From contig JACCGJ010002998.1 in NCBI GenBank assembly GCA_013407085.1, forward strand, positions 62,001-126,000: a stretch of DNA of 64,000 bases, in the 5' to 3' direction. The position numbers and the translations under genes are program-made. The DNA is from Atriophallophorus winterbourni. Lineage: Eukaryota; Platyhelminthes; Trematoda; Plagiorchiida; Microphallidae. Of the stretch, positions 13,331-28,527 are shown piece by piece. Numbering within the stretch: position 1 is the first letter of the stretch; every line of letters starts with the position of its first letter. The notes below the pieces were generated by a model. That model had not been told where the DNA came from and did not search any database. It was given only the letters and a program-made list of their open reading frames with translations.

Positions 13331-13506
13331 TCAGGTTAGATTTGATACGAACATAAACGGGTCGAAGACACAACTGGTTATCCGGCAATCGACGAATGAT
13401 GTTGTGTTATCTTGCGAACGAGATTTTCGATTGGTCAAATCTACGCATTGACCTTGATTGTTAAACTAAAAATTGTCCAATCACTTTAAAACTTGAAATA
13501 AATTAC

Positions 13507-13514
13507 TATATAAG
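13507..13514 (+). promoter_or_regulatory. TATA box of the micro-exon gene
   Basis: TATATAAG lies 37 bases upstream of the ATG at 13,551. A start site about 30 bases downstream would leave a 5' UTR of only some 10-15 bases. The spacing and the match are good for a core promoter, but no other element was identified. Confidence 0.6.
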
Positions 13515-13550
13515 CGTTACACGGCAGCGACACAGATCAGTCGTGAGAAA

Positions 13551-13611
13551 ATGTCGCATCTTTCTATCTTGTCCGCTACATTCGTACTTATATTGCGTCT
13601 GAATGTAATTC
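13551..13611 (+). CDS. MEG exon 1: start codon and signal peptide
   Basis: 61 nt: 20 codons plus one base, then GTAAGT. It codes MSHLSILSATFVLILRLNVI, a short polar start followed by a hydrophobic core, typical of a secretory signal peptide. The exon ends in phase 1, which sets the frame of all later exons. It is the only ATG near the TATA box. Confidence 0.85.
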
Positions 13612-16600
13612 GTAAGTTTATGATTGTTTCGTTTATGTCAACACTTATATAATGATTTAAAAAAAACTAATACAAATAATTGTTACCTTCAGTTAGCGTC
13701 AGAGTAACATATAGTAAGTCTGAACTCTTGTTGACATGTGAATCTTATCCCCATACATGCAATTAAATAATAATAATCTAGCTCATATGATACCCTAAAG
13801 GTAACTTCATATTTTTATAAGAATCAACTCCAAATCGTTTTGTTATATTTCAGAAGACTGTATTTTGATTTATCTGTATGTTTTCTTGCGAGTGGTTTTA
13901 GTCGCAAATCCACATTTAGTAGCACATGCACACAGCTTTTTTGCATCCATCAAGCCTCTGAATCGCGACTTAATTTTACTCGAGTCGAAAGGTATCCAGC
14001 CTGGGTGCAGGCAGGATTGGAAGCACTAAAAGGTTTATGTCAATTGATGCAATCGTTATGTTGTGCTCACGAAACGCATCGTAATTCACTTCTAAACATA
14101 TACAGGAAATGTTTTGAAATATTAGTTGCGGTCCCGTTTAAACTGTTTCCATTTGAAGTCATTATAATTTAGACTTCTTTGCGACAAACTACTCTTTTAA
14201 AATAAGCTATCATAAAGTGCTCCCAATTAATTGATGCAATATGGTGCTTACTTTCACGTATTAAAACAACAACTAAATTCAAGATGTTCGGCATCACCTG
14301 GATGGGAGAGTGAAACGGTGTTCAGTGAGACTTGAGACTGTGAAAAATTAGTAAACACAGTTTTATTTTAAAGTAATTTCCGAACAAGGATTATACCACG
14401 AACCGCGTTGTTCAAATAAATAATCGCAGGGCGATAACTGACTGATCACTTAACATTCTCACATTTGAAACGGTGAATGATTACTATTAAACCTTTTTCC
14501 TAAACGAATAGTCAATATTTATTTGTAATAGTAAAGCTAAAAATTTTCGGTTAACATAAATTTTGAAGGCTTTCATCGTGAATACATTATGTTACTCATA
14601 TGACTGCACTTTCACTCCACGCGTAACTATTGCTGTTTTCGTATTCAGTTTGAAAAATAAAAGTATTGATTTCGATACAGTAAAAAGAGGCGGTTATCGT
14701 TATTGTTCATTGAATGGCAACCTTGTGCGCATGAGTATTTTATACTTTGTAGCAATTCAAATGACATGTAGTCCACATGAGCAATCTCTGCCGCAACGCG
14801 CACAGCAATAGGCCATATTCCGTCTATCACTAACAGTTGAACCCTAACGGCGTGCTAAACGGCTGTATCTGTTCTCCTCAAGTTTGGAGATTACGCTACA
14901 CGCAGCGCATCTAACGATCGCGGTGAATAACACGTTCTTATTAACAACTTGGGTCGAAGTCATGAGCCTACAGAAAGTTTAACAAAGATTTTGATGCCTT
15001 ATATAACTAGGGTTTGTGAACAACAAACTGTTTTGATTCGTGAACAGCTCAGTAAGCCTAATGATTTTTAGATCACTAAAATTGAATTGAATTGAAATGT
15101 ATTGAACTATTTCAGATAAAGCGCTCAAAATAATTAAATTCTTCTTTTGTATTGAGTTACTCACTCCTTACGCAGATAATTTCATCTGAGCGTTTATCCA
15201 TCATAAATTTGTACATCAATCGGGCGTCTATATGTTTGACATACTGTAAATGATTGTCGCTATTATTTTTATAGTTTTTATTATATTAAATTTTGGAGTT
15301 AATGATAAATAGCCATATGTGTAAAAAATTAATAATATTATTCTTGTTGTGTCATTGCGCTCCATCGAATAGAAATTGCCGACGTCGAAATAAAATGTGA
15401 GTATTCAAAACTTGTTGAGGGGAACTTTGTCGTAGATATCTACACTTCTCAATTAATGTAATGAAATTATTCTGATATTTTACCGGTAATCTATTAAATT
15501 TGACAATTGTGTTACTGAATATTGTTAAACATCATATTTCTAACAAAAAACTTAGTAATTCAAGTCAAAGCTTCACAATACCTACATTGAATAAATAAAA
15601 AAATTCATGTGAAAAATGTCAAACAATACCACAATTAAATATCACATGATTTTATTCAGACTCGATCAACAAGTGTTGAAATCAGCCATGAAAATAAAGG
15701 ATTACTCACTAATCGTTTAGAACGCATTGGTTTTGTAACAGAATCTGATGACTATCCGATGATCTGTCCTCCATCCAATTCCTTCAGACATGTCTTGCGG
15801 AATCCGGTGAAATAAAATGTTATACATCACGTGATAGAGATTTCCAGTTTATCCTACATTAAACGAATTTATTCATCCTTTAATGTTTGTAATGCTGATT
15901 TTTGTCGAGATTCCCGGAAAACGTTGTGTACATAAATAATTTTTCTACTGCACCACTTTATTTTAATAATTGACATTTACTACTGATCAACTTAATTTCA
16001 GACACGAAACTTTCGGAAACCCAAGGTAAAAACAAATAATATTTTTGTCAATTGAGAGGAATATTCTTGTTTTACAAATGCGATTATAATCATTTTTAAT
16101 TTAATTCAAAATTTAGTCAAATTCCAAACCCCGTCCGGTATGTGCTTCGAAACGTTTCCAATCATAAATTAATGCGTATTTTAAGTTTGCGTGACCGTGT
16201 TTAAATTAATCCATATAATAGGCTGATTTTACTGAAACATCCAGTTTGAGATCATTTTATTCGGCAATGAAAAGTTTTAAAATAAAGGTAAAGCTTTGGA
16301 GTCACAACTCTGTTAAACATATGAAATAAAATCATACACGATTGACACAATTAAATTTTCTGAAGCAAATATGATTTTTATAACTCTCTCACTTTGTTTA
16401 CATATTATTATATATTATATAAGCAAACAAAGAAATCCTTGTAACATATGTTTTAATGACGCATTTGGAGTATTTTGTTGATAAAGTTTCGTTCTGTGAC
16501 GGAAGCTTCATCAGACTGAAGTTATCAACACTGAGAGTGAGAGTGTTCTGGATTGAATCGTATTCGCCTGATCAATTTTAAACTGGCTACTAAATGCATT

Positions 16601-19053
16601 GTTCATAGTAGGTGCTTATCATGTTAAGCTAGTGATCAATATGAATTGACTTGTTTATTGCCTCACATTGTAGGTTCAAAGAATAAACACATTTTCGAGC
16701 ATTTCGTTACAAATGTTTCGTTGATAGCAATGTTTTTCTGGTGCAAATATCTCGAGAGAAAATGCACGTTCAAAATTAAACTAATTAAACACACGAAAAC
16801 CAAACCATATCTTCAAAATTCAATGCCAATTAGATTTGAAGCGTGCTGTATTAAACTTAATCCGATTTAATGAGCAAAACTGGATTAACATAGCTTGGGT
16901 AGGCATTACACATTTGATTGGTCCACGTAAAACTTCCAGGAGGGTCTTAAGTGCGCGAGACGTTGAGATGTCCTGATTTAAAGGACGTAAATTCAAAACG
17001 AAATTCACCTAGGTATGATATTAGTTGATGCCATCGAGTTCATTTTATTTTAAATTATTTATTACTGATGAGTAGTTACAAAATAGAAATATTAAGCAAA
17101 ATATCATCATATACGATTGAGATGTTGTACTAAGATGAATTTTCAAGTTTTTTAAAATGATATTCATGAGAAAATGTCTAAAATAAGGACACCAATTTTG
17201 ACAAATATCCATTCTGATGGCCATGGTTAAATTTTAAATACTCAGCTTATAATATTTTCTTTAGTTCCGACATCTGAATTTCATATATAGATGAACGTTT
17301 TTTATATATTTTAAGCTTTCAATTATAGTTTATGTGTCGTGAGCTCATTTCGGGTTTCTTCAGCACTAAGTGGCACAAACTATGTTTGATCAGACATCGA
17401 TGTAGGAGTTGGAATTTGGTCTTTCTATTGCTGTTGAAAACCGTCATCTTGCCGCCTATATAGGTAAATACCTCATGTTCTCGCCCTAAAGGATTTTCTC
17501 ACCACCAGCTGCAAATAAAATGTCAAAAGGGCGTGTGAGCAACAACAAGTTTGACGCTTAGGAGATCGTCAAACTCTTCAGCCGTTGTTACATTCTTTCT
17601 TACTAGATTGTAAATACAACTAGTTTAAGCTGTTGTGGAGGGTAATTCATATGACAAAGCATTTTTAAAGCAAATTGTCCCTGCTGACGTATTTTAATGG
17701 TTTTGGTAAATCAATAAAACAGCATACAATAGCATTAGCTGTTTTCAACACTTATCTCGAAGTTGTCTCAGTGCGAAGATCATCTCTATGGTGCATACTC
17801 TTAGCAAAATCCACTCTGATATTTATTGTAAAATTCATTAGCTATTTATTGCAGCCATCTGTTTAACTCGGAAATAATGTGCCAATAAGGTTTAAAAGTG
17901 ATATGCCTCAGTAATAGATGCTGTCGCCTTCATCAATCTTATTTGTAAACAGCCTGATGATCTTAGTATCTCGCATATCTTGTAGGACACACTTCCTGGC
18001 CAGCACCGTAAAAACGGAAGGTAAACAGGCTGCAATAAAGATATGCTACAGTATTTGATGAGCTCGGGTGGAATTTATTCGACACTGGAGGCCCTACACT
18101 TGCTAGGCTAGAGATAGCCATATTCGGATCATCAATATTATGAAAGTATTATTGTATTCAATGGTTGGCAAACGCTCAACAATTTCAAATGAATGCTACA
18201 GAACCGTGCTCGCCCTAGAGTAGAAAAAAGGAAAATTACTCGACTCATCTTTATTTCGGCAACGTATTGTTTGCAATCGTGTTAGTAGATGATGGATAAT
18301 AGTGATGATCTGAGTTTTGTTGATTAACGGCTTTCTCGATTTCTTCAAACATACCATGAGAATTACCAGTTTCCGCAGCTATTTGGATAAAGAGGCTACT
18401 TTTAATCCAATAGTCAGTTACGCAACGCATAGCAGTTGGCGGGAACTTATTTTTACCTACTCTAGTATTGCATAACTTTTCATCCGTTCGCTCTTTCGAA
18501 CTCATTTTACACCATAAGTAGGAAAAAAACTAAGCGCATGCATTTTTCAATCCGCTACACCCACCATATTTGAAAGTTTGCAAACAATAAGCTTTCGACA
18601 ATAATTCGAACAAACTAGTTCAATCAATTAGGTTTTCATGCATTTTTGAATTGATTTTCTGTAATAAATTCCAATTACATATTTATCCGACTGAATTGAA
18701 GCGATGAAGAAACACCGGTTTCTTTAAAACTTCGTTTAATGTGTATTATCGCAAGCTGACTCCAATCAAAATGTCATTATAATGGGTTATAACACGCAGA
18801 ACCGATTTTGGTCGAAAATTGTTGATTGTAATGGTTCGGTCATCAACTAATTTCTGTGTGCCAATGTTTTGATATCGCCATAACAACAACAACTTTATTA
18901 TAAGCAATATAATCACAATCATATTGATCGTCAACATATTCATCAGCATCATCATCATCATCATAAGCATTAGCAACACCTTCATCATCATCACCACCAG
19001 CATCATGATGATCATCAACAACATCTTCATCATCATCTTCCTCTTCATCGTCC

Positions 19054-19136
<83 letters not shown>

Positions 19137-22100
19137 ATAAGTATTAATTATATATTATTATTATATGATTATGATTATTATTATTACTATGATGATTATT
19201 ATGATTATTGATCCGTATTCTTATTATGCTTATTATGGAATTTGATTATTATTTATTATTAATATTATTTTTATTTTTATTATCGTCATCTTCAACATTA
19301 TTATCATCATCATCATCATCATACGATTATCATCATCATTTTAGTCATCATTATCTTCGACGTCGTCATCAGCATTCCGATCATGTTAATCATAATCAGC
19401 ACCATCATATCATCATCATCAGAACCATCATATCACCTGCAGCAGCATCATCCTCATCGTCATCATGATCATTAGCATCATCATCATCATCGTCAACAAC
19501 AGCATGATATTGGTGCATAAGTTTGGTATTAGGTATTTGACACGTAACGTGAATTGGGATAAATAGCTTATCAAGTTTATCAGAGAAAATGTAAAAGAGA
19601 AATATGCAAATACCAATACTAAACTAATTTGCTATACTTTCACTGAATGTATTTTTACCAATGGATATGCTACGGAAGTGTAGGGGATGTGAGCACAAAT
19701 AAATTTAGTCAGTTCTATTGATTTGATCAGGTATACGTAGATCCACTGTGCGAATTGGTCATCCAAATGTTGGCTGTGCCAATGTGATCAACATTTACAT
19801 TGGCGAATTTCTTTTGATTTGTCATATAGTTTCAGGATCTAATATGATAGGATTTACATCGGTCCTGATCATGTGACCGATTTTCAACAAGGTGACATAA
19901 TGTTCAGCAAATTAAATTAGGTGGGCCTAATAAAACTTACCGATGCAAACGTATACTACACTGAGTATAGGAATGAAGCGGACTATCTATTGCTACACAA
20001 ACTGCGGTTTATCTGCCAGTATATCCGGTCATTTTTGGATTTATTTCGTATCATTTCCTCACAGGTGATTTCGTAGAACTTACAGAGGGAAAGCCTACGA
20101 GAATGTGTGAGTTTACTTCTAGACTACATGCGTATATATGTATTTTAGAAACATTTCTAGTAAATCTCTCAATGAACAATGCACATTGTACACTATTAAA
20201 GAATTCGAATAATATAAACAGTTGGTGTTCACACAACGCATGTTTGCTAAACTTTGAGGGGTGCACTTAAGCCGATTGATTAAGTGTATAAAATAGGAAA
20301 TTCGCGTTTTTCAAAAAATTCAAATTCGAGCATGCTAGACGTGGGCTACAAAATGTATAACAGAGAGATGAAAGATTTGGACATTGACTCTATCAGCTAA
20401 TACGAATCAGTATTTGATCAATTACGTTGTGAGCATTGATAACCGCGCAGATGGTGACTAAAACGGGTAAGTGTCCGCGGGGATCAGTAAAACCAGTTTT
20501 CAAAAGACCGACTCAAATTATAAACCAAATTCCGCAGGTTACAATATGGTGTTCTTTAAAGCTGATGTCTGGTGATGTTTGCATGATTGGTGTCGTGTAC
20601 CGGGTCTCCTTCTTTAACGGAATCATATAACAAACAGTTGATTCATTTGTGACCCTTGCTTGTCAAAATTACATGCAAAATGCGACAAATCGCTTACCTC
20701 GAATTTGGCATCGATTAGTAATGGAGATATTTTTGCCGGTCTTTGTTACGTCTACAAGGAAGGCAAGGCCAGACCGACAGTAATATCTTATGCGGCAAAC
20801 ACTGCTGACAATGAAATTGCAAATGAAATTCTGGTGTGATGGGAATGCGTGCAAATGAGCCTTTTTGAAATTGAAACGCTTTCAAATGGACTCGAATCAG
20901 GAATTCATCAGTTGACTGAACTGCTAAAAACGTCATCGATGTACCTTCGATTGCGGACTCAGAGGTTACTACCAAAGAGCCCGTATTGCATGCGTCACAT
21001 TCTAACAAGCCAACATTTACACAGATGGTGGCTAAAGAAAGTAAGTGTTCGACGGTAGCGCTGACGTATGAACTTCACGAAAAAGAGCAAGTTCTGAGAA
21101 AAAACGAGTCACATTACAATGAGCCAAAAAACTCTATAAAACACTGTAAGCGAAATCTGAACCCAAATTTCTGAGTCAGAGGTCACGCTATTTTAAGCGA
21201 GGCAAAAACATGACATTGAGATTTGGTTAGGTATTTGCAATCAAATTGGCTTATATGATATATCTACCCGGTCTCTGTAACTCGGCTCTCTCGTCATCCA
21301 AAGTCAGCAAATCAAGACTAACCGCGTTCGATTAACATGAGTTTTATCAATGAATAGAACATGGAAAGTTTTATACTAAATTCGTATTTTCTCCGAGCAC
21401 AAAGTGACTCTAACCACCGTATATATGGTGACATAACTTGATGGGAAAGGCCGCGAAGTGATATTTTCAATTTGGAGTATATCCAGACTACAAAATCGTT
21501 TTCCTAACTGAAATGTACATTGAAATTTCAACTTATATGCCATGCGAAATCTACTTGTTTCTCCACATTCATGCATTTATTGAAGTTTGTTCTTTAACAA
21601 AAAAATCTGTAGCGCATCAAGATCTATTGATAATGGCAAACTGTCTTCTAGGCTACGGATGTACTTCCATATCATTATGTCGTCCGCGAATAACTATGTG
21701 TTCCAGAGAGCAAGTACCAGTATTTCATTGACATAGACAAAAAAAGGTCTGAACCTCAGCTAGTTGCTGCGATTAGTTTTGATAATTCACCATCAGCACG
21801 TAACTAAGTAGTGCGATTTGTTAGGTAGTCATTTAGCCAATTCAAGAACTATCCGGTTATACCGAGCCTTTAAAGCTTCCGCAGTAGTGGGTTTTGGTTA
21901 ACACGATCAAATATTTTTGAGATATCTAAGTAGCTGGCGTTTATTGCTTGTCCTTCATCTACCGATTTTGTCCAATCATCCAGCGTTATCAGTAAAGTAG
22001 ATAAGCATAAATAATACGGTCTAAATCCGTACTGTTTACACGAAAGTAACTGATTATTTTAAAAATGTTTGTATCAATGTTTCTAAATTGAATTTTTGTT

Positions 22101-25100
22101 CAAAGTTTGAACCTAGACCGCTTGACTTGTATCATGCTAACTTTTAAAACTGGGCAATTTATTTGAAACTTTTATAATACATTGAGGTTTGCGAGACTGC
22201 ACGAGACAAACTCGTCTCGTTTCAAATGGATCAATTTAACTAATTTCACCTCCGTATTTTTGATTCAGTGAAAATGAACGACCAACATTATGCTAGAGGT
22301 AAGTCAACAGTTGTGATATTTTTACGAGAGATACGTGTAAGACAATACATTGAGTATTAGAGGTGCTCCCACATTTTACCAAAATGATATATCTTACCTA
22401 GTAAAATTGAATGCTAACACAATGTAAATAAAAGTTCCATAAATGTTCACGCAAATTTGTTCGAGGATATAATTTGATCAGAGCATAATGGTTATTATTA
22501 TCCATTTTAATTCAAAACCGATATGTGCGCATTCGTTCGTAACAAAAGAAAACTGTATTTTGTTTGCAATTTCACCCTTTGATATTGAATTTTCGTAACG
22601 ACATTTGAGGAGGGTTAATTGTTGGGTACTATTTCGGACATTTGTAGTAAGTCCCGTAAACGTGACAGAATATTCGTTGATTTGATGGTGGTCAAAATGT
22701 TTTACCAAACGCAAACCGCATGAGCACCATAAACCTGCTTGCAAAAATTACGAGATCTTATCCATTCATATTATATCCATCCAACAGGATGTCAAACTTG
22801 GTGTCGAAACTGCTCATCAGCAATATGACAAAACGAAAGTCATTCTTATTCATAGAAATTAATTGGTATAAAACGGTTAGAGCCGAAGTTGGGTAACGTT
22901 TCAATTCGGACACAGACTCTTCTTTAGAACAAGATTATCAGTCAGAACATGAAACCTCATTGAGTGGCGCTCCAACCACCGTATATAATAATCGATACCT
23001 CTAAATAGCCTATTAAAACCCAGGGATTATTGAAGTCGTGTAAACAAAGGCAGAATCGAGCAGTCTATTTATCCAGCGTAGCGTAAAGACGATCAAGGTT
23101 AATTGACACTGCGGTTCTTGAAGAAAAAAACGTTTAATCGAACTCGAAACTCATAAAGTTTGAGCGATTTTTGGAGAATATTTTGTTTATGTATGTGACT
23201 ACTCATCCGCGCAAAGTTCATGGAAATGTTCACTAAGTTGATCAAGACAGTCTACAATTGAAGCACTGGACTCTAGTTTTATCGTAAGTGGAGCAATAGT
23301 CCTAACAATAACCATAGGATGTCGAGTTATATGGAGAAAGAAATATAAAATCTCTCGAAAATCATTAGAAACTGTTACATACCACATAGTTCGTCTATAT
23401 TAATCAAGTTTGGTAGCGAAAACCCCAACAGACTTCGAGCGTGTGATTCCGTCAAGCAAGATCTTCCAAGTGTAAGAAATTTTCTCGGAGAACAAATTAC
23501 TACCAATTTCCAATCGAGAAATCGGGATTCCTAAAGCCTTTGTATTTTGTCGTATTACGGCTTCAGCAAGTATGTAAGGCGATGGTTTTCACTATGCAAG
23601 ATTTTGAATTTCAACTGAAGTTCAGGCCGGATCCGTCATTCAAGGATTCAAGGATTCAAGGATTTATGGTAAAAATGTTAATACTTTACAACACCACAGG
23701 ATTACGGTATGAATAAAAACATGAAAAATACAATAGTAAAAAGCAATAGTGAATATCAAATGAAAGGCTCACGAATGTTATACTTTTGCATATGTAATTC
23801 CAATTTCGCTTTAAACGCCGTCAGGCAAATAGAGTCAACCACATGTTAGGGTAGAGAAATCCAAAGAAATATAGCACGTGTGGCGAAATAAATGGCGCCG
23901 ACAATGAATACGGGAACTTGGAACGTAAATGAATAATGTATGTATGCGTGTCACTAGTGGATGTCCTTCGGTAGACACATTTCTATAAGTCAGAATAATA
24001 TCGCGTCGTATCCTTTTTTGGGTAAAGTCGAATAGACCCAGACGTCGCAATCTTCCGGTGTACGGAACATTGCGAAGACCCATCACTAACTTCGTTGCTC
24101 TATGATAGATTTTATCAAAGAGAGCAATGTCTTTTTGCAGCCAAGGAGCCCAGACTTCTACCGCATACTTTATCGTAGGGCGAAGGTAGACATTCATTAT
24201 CCTTGGTAACGTTGCCAGAGAGAATCTTCCAAATATTCTTCCAAAGATACATACCAATCTGTTTGCCCGTCGATATATTTTCTGGCAGTGCGTTGTGCTC
24301 TTCAGGTTCCCGCTAATCCACAATCCATCTTTTTCTAAGCTCTATGTCAGGTTTTCAGTTCCTAATCGATATGTTCAATTAACATTCTTGCCAAGATGGA
24401 GCATCTTACATTTCTGTATGTTGAATGACATGTCATTCATGAACGCCCAATTCGACACGCTGTCTAAATCAATTTGCAGTTTCTCAAAATCCTCCGCAGA
24501 AATTATTGGCGTCCAAACTTTCATATCATCCGCGAACAGGACCATTTTGGACGATATGAGGGGGGTAAATCATTTATGTACAGCAGAAAGAGGAGCGGGC
24601 CTAGCACAGATCCTTGTGGGACTCCACTGGTTGCTTTGAACATTGTTGATAGCGTACCGTTAACTTTAACTTGGGCGTCGCGATCTGACAGATAGTCGCA
24701 GAACCATGAGAGGAGTGGGTCACATATTCCTAAACGCATCAGTTTTTTGAAGAAGCAAATGATGATTGACTCTGTCAAATGCTTTTGAAATGTCTAGGTA
24801 ACAGACGTGGGTGCAAGAACTATTCAACTACTTTGTTCAGTCGTCTAACGCTATGAGACGATTCGTTAGACAAGAAAGATGAGATCGAAATCCATGCAGC
24901 GCTAGCGAAATCAAATTCTGCGATTCAAAGTGTGCAACCATGCTTTTCGAGACTATACGTTCCATGAGCTCAACAATAACAGGTAAAAGAGTGACGGGAC
25001 GATAATTTCCAGCGTCAGATCGGCAACCGCCTTTGAAGATAGGTGTTATCACGCCGGACTTCCAATCTTTCGGTACAACTCCCTTAAGCAACAAATAGTT

Positions 25101-27115
25101 AAACAAGCTGGAGAGCGTTTCACAAAGCTGACGGTGACAGAACCTCAGTACATCCGGTGTGATTCCATCCGCTTCTGGGGATTTTCTTACATTTAGTTTG
25201 AGCAAATGACTTGCAACAATCATTGGATTTATCGGAATATCTCACAATGTCCCTTGTCCTGTTTCGATTAAATACTCAAAACGTTCCACTAAAACCTTTG
25301 GCACCAACACTTTAGAGTAGTGAATTGCTAGAGCATTTGCGGTTTTCAACGCTGTTTTAGTGACTTTTTCACCATTCTGGATTGAAAAAAACATGGTTTG
25401 ACTTTCGCTTTCGCGTTCATGATCTTGTAAAGTAACTTAGGGTTGCGTTCCATTTTTGACATAGTTCACTTCGACAGGCACTAGATACATACCAAAGCCT
25501 AGATAAATCAACGTTGTTAATAAAAGATACCACTTGCTGTGTTGGGAATTTATCACATTTGGCATGTACTTTACACAACTTTCAAACAGGAACGATATTC
25601 TGAATTCCGAAGAATATTGTACGTGTATGTAAATTTGGATAAAAACGTGAAAACTTGGATTTTCAAGGATTCACCTTGATCACAGTTGAAATTCCAGCGA
25701 GTTAGGTAATAAATCAAAAAGTATAAAAGCACAAATTTATGCGACTACACAGCACGTCACACATAGGACTGCTTACTCTACAACAACCGACAAGCTTTAT
25801 CCTGAAAAACAAACAAATAGAAGGACTATGATATGTCTTCGACTAGTCGGGAAACTTGTTTTAATTTCTCGATTAGAAGTAACTACGAGATTCAGTTGCT
25901 AAATAGAAATATTATTGAGTAGTGACTATTAACAATAAGTAATCTTATTTGATTCGCGCCTAAATCAGATTATCCGCATTTGACCCCTCAAGTTATGTTG
26001 CTTTTCTTGGACTAATCTTCAGAAGTTATCGCAACAAGGGTAACAGCGTGAGCTAATTCCATTTCTATCCAGAACAGGGTCGTATATTTCGAAAAATGTG
26101 TGCATAGCAAACTCCTCACCTGACCGAATTCTTACAATCGTTACCGAAAACCTCTATTAAATTAACTGTGATAAACTTGTATACAAGCAATACTACTCCA
26201 TGCTAAAATACGGGGATGTGTACCGGCCTAATGGATCGCAGTTGCCTGATAATAAATAGAAGATGAGAGCTTTGCTTCAGGAATCCTATCGGAATAAGCA
26301 GCTAATCGAAATAAGTTCGAATATTACGGGCGAAACATGTAGTCTGCTTGATACGAAATTTTAGGTGCAATGCAATCAGGTTGGTTGAACAGTGATTTTT
26401 TTAAAATTTTTTCAGCCAAATTTGCACCAGATGGGGGTGAGATTTCATTCTGTTACATATATATATATATATATATAATATATATATATCTATATATATA
26501 TATATATATATATATATCGTTATACACAGGGTGTCCCAATAAAATGTATACACCTAAAATAATTGTAATGATATTGTTTGTTAGTATTTCATTATTTTAA
26601 ATGTATAGAAATATGTTATAAGTAGATTTTATTATGTCAATGCTTGTTCTCAAACTTTCGTCCATTTTGATCTGGGCACTGCGGCCAACACAAAGCAATG
26701 GAATCGCATTCATCATGGAATAATTCCCTTGGTATTTGGGCGCATTCATGTTCACTGTCTTCTCTTAATTCAGCGATGGTTGCAGCTTTTGTAGCATAGA
26801 CTTTGTTTGTTAAGAATCCCCATAAGAAAAAAATCTAGTGGCGTGAGGTCTGGTGACCCGGGAGGATATTCGTCCAATCCACCTGTTTGGCAGGACCTCA
26901 TAAAGGAAAGACCTAACATCGCGATGGTAATGTGGGGGTGCCCCATCTTGCTGAAAATAAAACTATTCACTATTTACACTTATTAGAATGCAGTAAAATC
27001 TAATAAAAAAACAAAATAACACTTGTGAATATTTTATTACATTTGAAATAATGAAATACTAACAAACACTCTAATTACAATTATTTTGAGTGTGTATACA
27101 TTGTTTTGGGACAAC

Positions 27116-27173
<58 letters not shown>

Positions 27174-27185
27174 TATATATATATT

Positions 27186-27256
<71 letters not shown>

Positions 27257-28488
27257 AGTCGTGCCATATGGCATTACAATTTAACGCCTCGTACTACTGT
27301 TTAGCTGCTACAATTCCCACTGAACCTAATCTGATTGTTTCCACCTGATAGCGGCAAGCATCATAAAATGAGTTGTGGTTTGTAAGCGCCTGGAATGTGA
27401 GCACTGCAATAACTGTCCATTACCATCGATTTGATCGATTGACTTCAATCAAATGTGTGGATCGTTTATCCAAACGTTCGTTATGTCAATCTGATCGCTA
27501 ATGGTTCCCAGTATAACTGTGTTCACCACTTTTCGACTTTCTCGAAGCTTACTGAACCTAATCTTATTGTCTCCAGCTAATGGGGGCAAACAGCTAGAAA
27601 CAGGTTGTGGTGTAGCAGGGATGGGATGTGAGCAATCTTGTGAATTGTAACTTTTGAACCTGCGTACATTCTTTATTCTTGACGGTATGACATCAGGCTA
27701 GATGACACCGTGTATTGGATTTCTCAAGACCTTTCAGAAAACACGCGCATAAAAATCTGAATTAACATGAACTAACGATGTTGAGGCCCAAAGTTTGTGT
27801 ACTGTCATCGTAAAGCTCTATGTTTTGCGATTTTGAGGATGTACCAAACGAAAGCTATTTCAAATTTAAACAAATAAGGTTAGCACGAAAAATTCCTCGC
27901 CACAATCTTCAACATTCTAGCTTCTTTTTAATTTTGCGGGAAAATATATCCGTTCAGCTTTTGAATTCTTGTAAAAGACCAAAGTCAACTTGTATCAATA
28001 GAACAGTTTGTTGCTCGCTATTTGTAATAATTTCATATTAAAGTCATTTCAATTGGAACTTTTAGTGACATTTAAAGTGCAAGGTGAGTTTGTATTGATA
28101 AATACTCCTTTTTTTAAAATTATCACACTAAAAAAATTACCATTTATTCTGGCGATTGCAAAATTACACTGCATAAAATCTTACACATAAACGATTTACC
28201 TCAATTCATAACATTCGAAATGGTTCCTTTCGAGGATGATAACAAATTTGGACGCAAATTAGTTATGCGGAGGAACTGTGAGTAATTGAAAAGGGATTTG
28301 GACAATGTGTCGGATTGGGCTGCTATGTAAGTTCTCACATTCAACTTACGGGAAAGCTAGATGCCGCACATTGTCAAGAATGTTTCCTGGACATATCGAT
28401 AAGAAACTGAAAATTCAGTTTTCAGCTTGTTGGGAAACGACCATGTAGTACGGATTAACGGAATCCTGAAGAAGACGATTCATTTTCA

Positions 28489-28527
<39 letters not shown>

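Noticed and set aside
13854..14029. Possible alternative terminal exon after exon 2 (acceptor ATATTTCAG, 58 codons open in phase 1)
   Set aside because: No poly(A) signal nearby, other frames are open too, and the coded sequence looks arbitrary. Kept only as something junction reads could rescue.
16674..16870. Possible alternative terminal exon after exon 5 (strong acceptor at 16,673, 66 codons open in phase 1)
   Set aside because: No close AATAAA and no recognisable protein. The acceptor and open length are suggestive, but not enough without transcripts.
18746..19616. Several open frames of Met, Ile, Ser or His runs
   Set aside because: Produced by the triplet microsatellite on both strands; not genes.
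19921..19950. 30-nt AG...GT interval, phase 1, coding GGPNKTYRCK
   Set aside because: Acceptor lacks a pyrimidine tract and the donor is GTATAC; expected by chance at this rate.
25686..25700. 15-nt interval after a good acceptor, coding xEIPA
   Set aside because: Donor would be GTTAGG; could be a dead micro-exon, but there is no positive evidence.
26023..26039. Strong acceptor (TTTTCTTGGACTAATCTTCAG) followed by GTAACA after 17 nt and GTGAGC after 25 nt
   Set aside because: Neither length is a multiple of three; would break the frame.
26370..26600. 76-codon frame with Tyr-Ile repeats
   Set aside because: It runs across MEG exon 8 and a TA microsatellite; a repeat artefact.
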